This document shows, one piece after another, positions 36,339 to 45,400 of a stretch of DNA of 64,000 nucleotides. A model generated the notes under the pieces. That model ran no database searches. It saw only the letters and a program-made list of their open reading frames with translations, and was not told the origin of the DNA. The translations under genes and the position numbers were made by a program. This DNA comes from an uncultured Oligoflexales bacterium (GTDB lineage: Bacteria > Bdellovibrionota_B > Oligoflexia > Oligoflexales > JAPPIL01), in the NCBI GenBank assembly GCA_958296095.1, contig OY282434.1, positions 496,001 through 560,000 on the forward strand. The letters run 5' to 3'. Positions within the stretch are counted from its first letter, which is position 1; every line of letters starts with the position of its first letter.

Positions 36339-38375
36339 CTACTTGCTGTCTTTAGCAGCAGGGCTTGTTGATAGTGCAGGGAGGGTGGTGGGGACTAGCT
36401 TTGCTCCTGCCAGTAGTCGGAGGTAATCGCCAGCAACCTTTAGTGCTTCCTGTAGATAGGCATCTTCTTGCAGGGTGACGTGTGGGTCGCTCGTGTTGGG
36501 CGTGGGGGTGTTGACAGTTGGTGTGTCTTGCTCCGTTTTTGTCTTCGGTTGTTCTTCTGGCTTGGCCTTTAAACTGACACGGGTGCGTTCCTCGGTCTGC
36601 TGCTTGAACTTGGCGATGTTGTCGATAATGGTTTGAAATTGCGGGGCATTTTTGACTCGCTGGGCACTCGCCGCCGCCAGCTGGGGCACGTAGGGTAGTG
36701 TGCGTTTCAGCGGCGTGTATTTAGTGCGCTTGATACGTTCCCATTCAAGGGCATAGTCGTAGAATTTTTCTCCCATTTCTAGTTCGTTAGCGATTGAAGG
36801 GAGCACTATGTCTGATTCTACCCCTTGCAGTTGCGTGCTTGAGCCTGAAGGACGATAAAACTTGGAAATAGTAACCTTCACTGCACCGATAGCACGGCTG
36901 ACTTCGGAAAGACTCTGCACCGTGCCCTTGCCAAAAGTGTGCGTATCACCGACGATGATGCCGCGTTGGTGATCTTGCACCGCCCCCGCGACAATCTCAC
37001 TAGCACTGGCCGAGTGGCGATTGGCTAGCACGACCAGCGGGCCGTTATACCAAGTCACGTTGTCCTCATCGCGGTGGATTTTGGGAGAACGCCCTGTTGC
37101 CTTGACCTGCACGATGGGGCCCGAGGGGATGAACAACCCGGCAACGTTGATGGCTTCGTCAAGACTGCCACCACCATTGCTGCGCAAATCGAGCACTAGT
37201 GCATCTATTTTTTGTTTTTTCAACTTGACCAACTCACGTTGCAAGTCACGGGACGAACTCTTGAAATCGCTGCGCTTGTTCTGCCGTCCCTCAAAGTCAA
37301 TATAAAAGGAAGGTAGATCAATCACGGCAATGCTATATAGCTTGCTCTTGCGCTTGTCTGCGCCCCTAAGCTGATAAATGCGGGAACTGACCTCCTGATC
37401 CTTGAGCTTAATCTTTTCTCGGACAATCGTCACCGGCAGACGCTGAGTGCCCTTCTCAACCTCACGCAAAATAGTCAAGCGCACTTTCGTGCCGCGCTCA
37501 CCCCGAATGAGCTTCACTACCTCACGCAAATCCATGTCAATAATGTCAGTGTGGTCACCCTTTGCCTGAGCTACGCTGATAATCTTGTCGTTCTCTTGCA
37601 CCAGTCCTGATTTTTCCGCCGCGCCACCTGGCACTAGCGACTGAATGACCGTAAAGCCGTCTTCGCTACGCAGCACCGCGCCAATGCCCTCTAACGACAG
37701 CCGCGTTCTAATTTGAAAATCTTCTAGCTGCTCCGCGGCCAGGTAATCCGAATGTGGGTCAAGTGCAGTTGCAAAAGAACTCAAGAACGAGGCATAGGCA
37801 TCGTCGCTGTCCAGCTCTTTGTGCCGTAATGCCACCAGATGATAGCGTTTGGTAAGTTTGCGCCGTGCCTTATCAATATCGGCAAGCGGGCCTTTAAGTT
37901 GCAACAACTGAAATTTTATGCGCTTGCGCCAGCGGGCGCGCAGTTCACGTTGATTCTTGGCGTAGGATATTTTCTGGCGATCGATAAGCATGTATTCGTC
38001 GATGCTGAAGTCGTGTTTGGCATTGATTATTTTGTTGATGTTGCTGTTCACCTGGTGAAAGCGCAGCGAGAACGTGTTAACGATGTCATCGAGCGCCTGA
38101 CAGCGACCCTTGAGAATCTGGTCATCGAGTGCCGTGCGGTATTTTTTGGTAAGCTTGTCCACGTCCTTCTGTAACAGGTAGGCCTTGCCCGGATCCCAAC
38201 TGCGCAGAAAATTGCGCAGCGTGCGCTGTGATAGTTTGTCATCGAAGCGCTCGAACTTGAAGTGCATCTTCAGATACAAGGCAATCATGTGCTTGAGCTG
38301 TGAGCAGTTGAGGGCAAAAGCACTCTGACTGCAGAAAAACAGCATCAGGCAGCAGAGGCGTATAAGGTTCATCAT
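36339..38375 (-). CDS. prc: Tail-specific protease Prc/CtpA (S41)
   Basis: A 678-residue periplasmic serine protease, near the length of E. coli Prc. Signal peptide MMNLIRLCCLMLFFCSQSAFA. The N-terminal helical domain includes the Prc-type YAKNQRELRARWRKRIKFQL and TALDPHSDYL. A PDZ domain (about 225-310) starts LEGIGAVLRSEDGFTVIQSL. The catalytic core has LDLRSNGGGSLDEAINVAGLF, the nucleophile region NRHSASASEIVAGA and the general-base lysine in FGKGTVQ. It degrades or trims periplasmic proteins from the C-terminus. A disordered, threonine/proline-rich tract near 605-635 precedes a final helix. It is unusually close (15 bp) to the IS3-type remnant. Confidence 0.95.
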   Translation of the reverse strand: MMNLIRLCCLMLFFCSQSAFALNCSQLKHMIALYLKMHFKFERFDDKLSQRTLRNFLRSWDPGKAYLLQKDVDKLTKKYRTALDDQILKGRCQALDDIVNTFSLRFHQVNSNINKIINAKHDFSIDEYMLIDRQKISYAKNQRELRARWRKRIKFQLLQLKGPLADIDKARRKLTKRYHLVALRHKELDSDDAYASFLSSFATALDPHSDYLAAEQLEDFQIRTRLSLEGIGAVLRSEDGFTVIQSLVPGGAAEKSGLVQENDKIISVAQAKGDHTDIIDMDLREVVKLIRGERGTKVRLTILREVEKGTQRLPVTIVREKIKLKDQEVSSRIYQLRGADKRKSKLYSIAVIDLPSFYIDFEGRQNKRSDFKSSSRDLQRELVKLKKQKIDALVLDLRSNGGGSLDEAINVAGLFIPSGPIVQVKATGRSPKIHRDEDNVTWYNGPLVVLANRHSASASEIVAGAVQDHQRGIIVGDTHTFGKGTVQSLSEVSRAIGAVKVTISKFYRPSGSSTQLQGVESDIVLPSIANELEMGEKFYDYALEWERIKRTKYTPLKRTLPYVPQLAAASAQRVKNAPQFQTIIDNIAKFKQQTEERTRVSLKAKPEEQPKTKTEQDTPTVNTPTPNTSDPHVTLQEDAYLQEALKVAGDYLRLLAGAKLVPTTLPALSTSPAAKDSK

Positions 38376-38507
38376 GCTTGTCTCTCTTCATGAGGTTGGT
38401 TTGCACCTAACTGATCGGCAGAACACAGGCAGTTCCCCAACAAAAAATTACGCCCGCGGCATAGTAGCATGTTTTTACTCCCCTTTGGGTGTTTATTTGC
38501 CGTAGAG

Positions 38508-39154
38508 CTAATCACAGTCAGGATTAGTGCCACTAAAGTGCTGCGTGGCGATCTGTGCTTGGGAGGGGTTGGAGCGTTCGAGGGGGTTTTCTGTAGGCAT
38601 AGCGATAAAACTGAGCGGGTGGCTGTGGGTGCTTTCGGGTAAATAGATGACAAACCTGTACAGATGGTGCTTGGCTTGGTTGGGATTATATCTCCACTTG
38701 AGTGAGAATTCCTGACCATCTGCGTTGCGTAGGCGATCATTTATGATGATGTGGTGTCCACTGGGGCTATTGTGATGTGTGACCCTGAGCTCTGTCAGAC
38801 GTTCACAGTTGTTGTAATCGGCTGCGTCTCTGATGACGATGATGGCCTCGTCTTCGCCTGCCAAAACCTTGACGGCCAGATGTATCTTGAGCGGTGCACC
38901 GTCCTCCTGATGACGATGATGGCCTCGTCTTCGCCTGCCAAAACCTTGACGGCCAGATGTATCTTGAGCGGTGCACCGTCCTCGGTAGTGACCACTCGTC
39001 CATGTTCGTGCGCGGTCATGACTTGCCAGTAGTAGAATGCACGCGGTTTGTATTCAGGCAGCTCAGGCAGTCTGAGCCCAGGCTGGAGTGACGGGGCAAA
39101 CGCCCCCGCCGAGGAAGAGACACATATAATAAGGGTCAAGAAAAGCAATCGCAT
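38508..39154 (-). pseudogene. Small secreted protein, frameshifted by a 77-bp tandem duplication
   Basis: From the ATG at 39154 (TGAGGTATGTC upstream) the protein begins MRLLFLTLIICVSSSAGAFA, a signal peptide, and continues to LAVKVLAGEDEAIIVIR. There the sequence is duplicated in tandem (77 bp, 38830-38983), which shifts the frame; the original frame resumes as AGEDEAIIVIRDAADYNNC and runs to a stop at 38508. Removing one copy gives a coherent secreted protein of about 190 residues with beta-rich sequence (SLKWRYNPNQAKHHLYRFVI). Because the two copies appear identical the mutation is recent, and slippage could restore the gene. Confidence 0.75.
38830..38983. repeat. 77-bp perfect tandem duplication
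   Basis: Copy one is 38830-38906 and copy two 38907-38983; both start CTGATGACGATGATGGCC and end GTGCACCGTCCTC. 77 is not a multiple of three, so the host reading frame is broken. Confidence 0.9.
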
Positions 39155-39269
39155 GACATACCTCAGGGTAAATTATTCGACATCACAGTGATAATTAGCT
39201 AGTGTAACCCTTTCGCCCGCGCTAGGCAAACATGGACTGGCGGCAGCGCTTTCGTAATGAGTCAACGCG

Positions 39270-40292
39270 ATGACCGACACACCCGCAGAATTGCTGCAGG
39301 CACAGCTGCAGCGCGGTATTTTCTCCCATGTCTATGCCAGCTGTGGTCTGCTGCGAGAGCCGCAACCGCGCTACACCTTTACCCATCAGCCCGATGCTTG
39401 TCTGGTTTTCGACCTTGCTAGTCTCACTAAAGCGTTGGTGACTCTACCGCTATGTGTTAACGCCGCCCAGTCAGGCTCGCTATGTCTCGATGCCCCTATC
39501 GCGACCCTGTTGCAAGACAGCGACCACAAGCTGTGCGACACGCTGGCACAGTTGAGCCTTGCCGACCTGCTTGCGCACCGCAGTGGCTTACCTGCCTGGC
39601 GCAATTTCTGGATTGGCACACTGGATAAGGCACGCACCCTCTCGGCGGCGGAAATCATTGCCATGCTCAACCGCAGTGCGACACAGTTGCAGGCGCGGCA
39701 ACCGCGCTACAGCGATCTCAACTTCATGCTTGCTGGTCTCTGCTTGGAAATTCAGCAAAAAAAATCACTAGGTGCTTTGTTGGCAGAATTTTGCCACACA
39801 CAGCTGCGTTTTGTGCCACAGCAGCACTTTGGTTTTTGTCCCGCGGCACGGGCGCGGGCGATTCCTACCGCCTACTGCCACATCCGAGAGCGTTGGCTGC
39901 AAGGTGAGGTGCATGACGAAAACTGCGCCGCCTGTGGAGGAATCAGCGGCCACGCAGGTCTGTTTGGCCGCGGTGAGGATCTGGTTGCCTACCTGTGTGC
40001 CTTGTACGCGCATGGTGTTGGTCAGGAAATTTTGCGCCAGAACACTGCCATGCTCGCCACCACGACGCATACTTGCCTGTTCGGGATGCAGCGCGGTGCG
40101 GAGGGAGTGTTGTCAAGCCAAGGTATGTTGCTCGGGCATCTCGGCTTCACGGGCACGTCCTTTTGGCTCGATACGCAACGCGGCAGCTATAGTGTGCTGC
40201 TGACCAACCGCACGATTAACGCGCGCCTGGTGCCAAGTTTTAATGCGCTGCGGCGACGTGTGTTCGTGGCCATGCAGTCTCAGTGTTTTTGA
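39270..40292 (+). CDS. Serine beta-lactamase-fold hydrolase (class C/EstB-like)
   Basis: A 340-residue protein without a signal peptide. It has the penicillin-recognising enzyme motifs: SxxK in ASLTKALVTL at about residue 51, the Y-x-N motif in YSDLNFMLAG at about residue 150, and GFTGTS near residue 293 in place of the third (K/H-T/S-G) motif. A supporting HRSGLPAW segment is typical of EstB-type esterases and D-aminopeptidases, which are close to class C beta-lactamases. Likely a cytoplasmic esterase or peptidase; no evidence that it gives drug resistance. It stands alone, followed by a short unrelated gene. Confidence 0.8.
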   Translation: MTDTPAELLQAQLQRGIFSHVYASCGLLREPQPRYTFTHQPDACLVFDLASLTKALVTLPLCVNAAQSGSLCLDAPIATLLQDSDHKLCDTLAQLSLADLLAHRSGLPAWRNFWIGTLDKARTLSAAEIIAMLNRSATQLQARQPRYSDLNFMLAGLCLEIQQKKSLGALLAEFCHTQLRFVPQQHFGFCPAARARAIPTAYCHIRERWLQGEVHDENCAACGGISGHAGLFGRGEDLVAYLCALYAHGVGQEILRQNTAMLATTTHTCLFGMQRGAEGVLSSQGMLLGHLGFTGTSFWLDTQRGSYSVLLTNRTINARLVPSFNALRRRVFVAMQSQCF

Positions 40293-40345
40293 TCGGCAAG
40301 GTCGTGCCGTGCTGCACGTCGATGTCACCATGTGCAGGTAGAGAC

Positions 40346-40375
40346 TTGTTGTGGGTAACGCGTCCCTGCTATAAT
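40346..40375 (+). promoter_or_regulatory. Strong sigma-70 type promoter, predicted leaderless transcript
   Basis: TTGTTG (40346-40351), 18-bp spacer, perfect TATAAT (40370-40375). The next gene's ATG is at 40383, just seven bases beyond the -10 box, where transcription should begin. Confidence 0.55.
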
Positions 40376-40382
40376 TGCAGGT

Positions 40383-40859
40383 ATGGAGATAGAGGCAAGC
40401 GACGGCAGTCAACACGATGCGCGCGGCTACAAACTCGATGCTACCGCGATCGAAGCTCTTTCCGCGGGTATTGGCATTGGCAGCCTTGTTAACAAGAAAA
40501 AACGCCCGCCAATGCCGCAGCAACGTTCTGCTCCTGCCGCGGCCCAGGTTGCCAGCAAAGGGCGGCCGGCCCGCACCGCACCCAAGGTGCACTGGAGTTT
40601 TTTTTGGAGTGTGTTGGCCTGGGGTTGTGACCTGCTCATCATCGGCGCTTCGTTGTTGGCGGCAACCACTGCAGCCCACTACGCTACTACTGATAGTCTT
40701 CCCGCGCCTGCCGATGTGTTGTTTGCATTGAGCGAACGCTTCACCCTGCACGAAGTCGCCATCGCCAGCGCGGCATTGCTGAGCGCCTACTTTATTCTTT
40801 TTAAGTTGCTGACAGGGTTTACTCTGGGTGAAGTTATTCTTGGTGCAAAACGAAAATGA
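40383..40859 (+). CDS. Small RDD-like membrane protein
   Basis: A 158-residue protein. Residues 1-70 are polar, alanine/proline-rich and probably disordered. Two membrane helices follow (about 77-98, WSVLAWGCDLLIIGASLLAA, and about 122-142, VAIASAALLSAYFILFKLLTG), then TLGEVILGAKRK. The conserved aspartate in the first helix and the G-x-TLG-x3-LG-x-K end match the RDD family's cut-down form. RDD proteins are proposed transporters or osmolyte/sodium-related membrane proteins. The start at 40383 has no ribosome site, in line with a leaderless message from the promoter directly upstream. Confidence 0.6.
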   Translation: MEIEASDGSQHDARGYKLDATAIEALSAGIGIGSLVNKKKRPPMPQQRSAPAAAQVASKGRPARTAPKVHWSFFWSVLAWGCDLLIIGASLLAATTAAHYATTDSLPAPADVLFALSERFTLHEVAIASAALLSAYFILFKLLTGFTLGEVILGAKRK

Positions 40860-41077
40860 TTTTTATTTTTTTTAAAAAACAAGAGAGATTTCCACGAAGT
40901 TAACGTCGTCATCCAAAAAATTCCTAAAACGATAATTCTGTTTAAAAAAATAGCTAGATAGCTTGACGCTTGTTTTTAGCCAAGTTAAAATTGAAGTAAA
41001 TGGCATGTGTTTATCTGGTGATGGCTGTGGGGCCGGAGGTCTCTAAGCTTGATCCGCCTAATAGGGGGGGAGGGGTG

Positions 41078-41971
41078 ATGAAGATTGCCAAAGCCGCCAA
41101 GTTTCCTCATTCAGTGCAGCTGTTTAAATTCTGTCAGAGGGTGCTCAGTCAGCGCAAACAATACAAGGTACATGATCAGGAAGTCGGCGCTATTCTCGGC
41201 TTCAATCCTTCTGATTGTAGTCACTGGAAGCGGGGCAAAAAAAACGTGCGTTCGGTGTTTGCACTGGAGAAGCTTGCGGTTACGCTGAGGGTTGAGGTTG
41301 CCTTGATTTACGACATCGTCAGTGGCGGTGTGGGTCTTGATGAGGCGCTTTACGAATATAATCAGGCACATAGCTACCGTGACGGTTTCAAGGAGATTGC
41401 CACGCTTGATGCCCAGCGGGTGCAGATAGTGCGGCAGCGGTGCACGAACTTTGTTGCGTCTCTGCACAAGCAGTGTGAGTTTGTTGTGCCACCGTTGTAT
41501 TTACCAGAGGTGTTGCGCTTTTTTTCTTTCGTTAGTGCACAGTCAGCTGGTATCGTCGACCGCTTGAGTCGTATCCTGCGGGTGAAGTCAGGCCAATACT
41601 GCATTCAGTTTAAGAAGGGCGATCTCAAACCACAGACGCGGATGAGTGTGGTGTCGGATTTGGCGCGGGTGCTGTTGCAAGGTGAGCGGGGGCGTTTCCC
41701 TGAACTGGGCAAGATCGACGCAGATTTGGTTAAGTTCGAGCAACATCTGTTCGTATTGGAGTTGTTGGCTCCGCGCTATATGTTACGACGTGAGTTGGGC
41801 GAGCTTGATTCGCGGCGCAACATGATTAGCGAGTTAGCGACTTTGTTTTGGGTGCCTAAGTCCTTGATTGGGTTTCAGTTGCAGGATATTTTGCGCACGC
41901 GTTCGCTGGAGAGGGGACGAGAGGCTACGCCTGAAGCGGGGCAAGCTGCGACTCGACAGCTGCAGTTTTAA
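41078..41971 (+). CDS. XRE-type regulator with degenerate ImmA/IrrE-like domain
   Basis: A 297-residue protein; the ATG at 41078 has GGGGAGGGG upstream. Residues 1-80 hold a lambda-repressor type helix-turn-helix (VGAILGFNPSDCSHWKRGKK). The C-terminal half follows the course of an ImmA/IrrE peptidase: LLQGERGRFPEL stands where HExxH should be, then FEQHLFVLELLAPRYMLRREL matches the usual 'E-AN-FA-ELLMP' helix and ISELATLFWVPKSLIGFQL the last helix pair. With the histidines replaced it cannot bind zinc in the normal way, so it is likely a sensory or structural relic. It might control the lipoprotein and PBP genes downstream, which are close and in the same direction. Confidence 0.65.
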   Translation: MKIAKAAKFPHSVQLFKFCQRVLSQRKQYKVHDQEVGAILGFNPSDCSHWKRGKKNVRSVFALEKLAVTLRVEVALIYDIVSGGVGLDEALYEYNQAHSYRDGFKEIATLDAQRVQIVRQRCTNFVASLHKQCEFVVPPLYLPEVLRFFSFVSAQSAGIVDRLSRILRVKSGQYCIQFKKGDLKPQTRMSVVSDLARVLLQGERGRFPELGKIDADLVKFEQHLFVLELLAPRYMLRRELGELDSRRNMISELATLFWVPKSLIGFQLQDILRTRSLERGREATPEAGQAATRQLQF

Positions 41972-42039
41972 CGACGCTGGTAATTGCGCTGGTTATACAT
42001 TAAGATACTTGTTGCTGCGGTAACTTGTGGGTGGTGTTG

Positions 42040-42441
42040 ATGAGTAGACTTAATGTGTTGTTGGTGGTGTTGTTGGCGGCTGGTGCGGGGGCCTGTGTCA
42101 CCAAAGGGCGCAATTTCCCCGCCGATCTTAGTTGGATCAAGAAGGAAAAGACCCATCAACGGGAAGTGCTGATGATGCTGGGCACGCCTTTCATGGTGGG
42201 CAATTCTAGCGGCGTGCAGACTTGGAGCTATGGTCTTTACCACTATCGCATTGTAGGGCGCAGCTATGTCAGGGAACTTAAATTTTTCTGGAATGATGAC
42301 AAGACGGTGCGGGAGTATTCGTTTCAATCTAGTTTTCCCGATGATTTGGAGCGAGCTGGCTTGCGCAAGAAGCGAGCTGTTCCGCCGCGGCAGAGTTACC
42401 AGCAGCCGCGTCAGCACCAGCAGCAACCTCTTTCTTCCTAG
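42040..42441 (+). CDS. BamE/SmpA-like outer-membrane lipoprotein
   Basis: A 133-residue lipoprotein. The ATG at 42040 gives MSRLNVLLVVLLAAGAGAC with lipobox GAGAC. The mature part fits the BamE fold: FPADLSWIKKEKTHQREVLMMLGTP, where homologues have 'I-x2-G-x-T-x2-V-x3-LG-x-P', then VQTWSYGLYHYR and LKFFWNDDKTVREYSF for the strands. The C-terminal 30 residues are glutamine/proline-rich. BamE-type proteins assist barrel assembly or other envelope complexes. It precedes the PBP gene by 12 bp and probably shares its transcript. Confidence 0.7.
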   Translation: MSRLNVLLVVLLAAGAGACVTKGRNFPADLSWIKKEKTHQREVLMMLGTPFMVGNSSGVQTWSYGLYHYRIVGRSYVRELKFFWNDDKTVREYSFQSSFPDDLERAGLRKKRAVPPRQSYQQPRQHQQQPLSS

Positions 42442-42453
42442 TGGGATGCGTCT

Positions 42454-45400
42454 GTGTTCGCGAGTCTAGGGCGTGGTTTAGCCAAATTTTGCGTGGCAAT
42501 TTTTCTGCTCGGTGTCGCAGGTTTTTTTGCTGTTGTCGGCCTGGGCTTGGTCATCTGGGTGCAGATGCACGTCGGTGATACCAGCGAGTTGCAGAAGTCT
42601 ACTATTCTGGCTCGCATGAACGAAGAGACGACGATTTATTTTGCCGATGGCGAGCGTCCTATCGGCAGTTTTTTTGCGGGATTGCATCGTCGTTATGTGC
42701 AGATACGTGATGTGCCTGCTTATGTCATCAATGCCGTCATCGCCTCCGAGGACAAGAATTTTTATCAGCACCGCGGGATTGATCTGGTTGCGATTGCTAA
42801 GGCGTTCGTTGAGGGGGTCGAGCAAGGGCGTTTTCGGCGGGGTGGCTCAACCATCACCCAACAGACGGTAAAGAATATACTCGGTCGTTGGGAGCGTTCT
42901 TTTGCCCGCAAATTTCGTGAGATCATCGCCGCCTTGCAACTCGAACGCATGTATGACAAGCGGCAGATTATGGAGTTCTACCTCAACCAGTTTCATGTCG
43001 CCGCCAACGGCAATGGCATCGGCATTGCGGCGCGCTACTACTTCAACAAGGAGGTGCAGGAGTTGAACCTCGTCGAAGCGGCGTTCATCGCTGGTTCGGT
43101 CAAAGGGCCTAGCAAGTATAACCCCTTCATCAAGTACACCAAGGCGGCACGGCAGCAGGCACGTGAGCACGCTTTTGAGCGCAAAAACTACGTGTTGCGG
43201 CGCATGTATGAGCAGGGTTGGATTGGGCAGCAGGAGTTTGAGGAGGCGTTGCGCCAGCCTATTCCTTACCGCCGCGGCAAGTTTCGTAGCGGCGAGGTGT
43301 CACTGGTGTCCACCATCCGCAAGCAGTTTCGGCATCGTGAGTTGCTCGATGCGCTTGGCCTGGACAATGCCGCCCAGCTAAATCACGCTGGTTTGCGTAT
43401 CATTACGACCATCGACAGTATTTTGCAGGAGACGGCACAGCTTGCCATGCGGCGCAATTTATCGCGGTTGGAGACAATTCTGAAAGGCTTTCAGCCCGAG
43501 GACCGGTCACGTTTTAAAGTGTTGCGTCGTTTGGAATTGGAGCAGTTTTGTTATGGCAAGGTGATCGACATCGTTAGCAAAAAGGGCGAGGAGGAGATTA
43601 GCCTTGATTTTGGCTTGGCCAAAGGCACAATTCCGCGTGAATCTTTGGTGCGCTATGCGCGCTTGCTTGATTTGCCCAACGGCCACAAGGAGGGCTATCA
43701 TTTTCATCTGCGGCAATTATTGCAGACGCTACGCAAGGGCGATGTGCTGTTCGTCGAGGTTAAGGCTTACGATGAGAGCTCGCATGAGGCCGTGGTCGAG
43801 CTACACAAGTATCCACTTATCAACGGTGGCTTGATTGCCATCGACAAAGGTAATGTGCGGGCGGTGGTGTCGGGTTTCGACACTATCGGTTTCAATCGTG
43901 CGCTGGCCGCCAAGCGTCCGCCTGGCTCGGTCTTTAAGGCAATAGTCTACTATGCCGCCCTGCAGTTGGGGTGGTCGGTGCTCGATCAACTCGACAACGA
44001 GCGCCAGATTTTCCCCTATCAAGGTAGCTTCTATGCGCCGCGTCCCGATCATCCGAGTCCTTACCAGGATGTCTCGATGCTGTGGGCGGGGATCATGTCA
44101 GAGAATTTGGCCTCGGTATCCCTGGCGTATAACCTCGTGTCAAAACTAAATTTCAAACAGTTCAAGCAATTGATGGCTTTTCTTGACCTCATGCCCAAGT
44201 CGGGCGAGCCGACGAAGATTTATCATCGGCGAGTAACGAAGGCATTAGGTGTGCGTTTAGAGCCGAACGGCATCAAGATGTTTCAGCTGGATAATGCTAT
44301 TCGTGATCTGGCCCCCGATCTTGTTTTTGCTGAACAGGAGAAGGTGCAACGACGATTGAAAAAAATCTGGTGGGGTGAAGACTATCAGCGTGGTTTAGCA
44401 GAGCTTTTTTCTGAAGAGAATGAAGAGATGAGTGTGCGAGAGCGCAAACGTCGTATCAACTTGCTGGCTAACAACTTGACACGTCTCAATGCCGCGGCAC
44501 AGGCTTTGCGGGAAGACTGGCAAGCGATCACCGACGCAATCGCAGCCGCAGGTGGTGCTTCGGTGCGGGATGCGGCTCTGCGTGAGCGCTTAGCCCGTTT
44601 TCGGGTGTTGCCATCACGTGGTGCACGGCCTGAGCTGGGCTATTTTTTGCCGTTGCACATTGAAGATTACGCTGACGACAAAGTAACTATTGAGGAATTG
44701 GAATACCACCGCCGTGTCGCGGGACGACGCTTGCATCGGCAGGACGTGCAGGCAGTTTGGGGTGGGGGTGACCCGACGCGCAGTGCTGCAGGCATTACAC
44801 CCCGTGATGTGCGTCTCGACGGGTATTTGGCAGTGCATCTGTTGGAAAAACTCAATGCCGCGGTTGATAGTAATTACCAGAAAGTGATGGCACAGGAGAG
44901 CCGCTACGACTTGTATCGCTACTATCAGCATCGTGATTTTCGCATTGCGGCAGGCCTGAACTACTTGCTGGCATTGAGCAAGCGCATGGGGGTAGCTTCG
45001 CCACTTGAGCCAGTGTTGTCGTATCCGCTAGGCACTAACGATGTGACGACGGCGGAGGTTTCCAAGCTGTATCAGACTTTCATTGATGGCAAGATCTATC
45101 GTTTTTACGAAAATGGCTCTGACAATCAACTCAACTTCATTCAACGCATTGAAGATCGTTTGGGGGCGGTGCTGTATGAGGCAAAACCGACGGTGACGAC
45201 GATCTCATCACGGGCGAACTCCGATCAGATGCGGGAAATCTTAAGCAAGGTAGTGACACATGGCACGGGGCGCAGAGCACGGGGTGAGTTGCACGTAGTG
45301 CTCGACGCAGACAGCGATAAGGACAAGGTGATCGATAAAAATAAAAAACAGAAAGATGGCAAGATTTATGTGAGAATACCAGCATTTGGTAAAACAGGGA

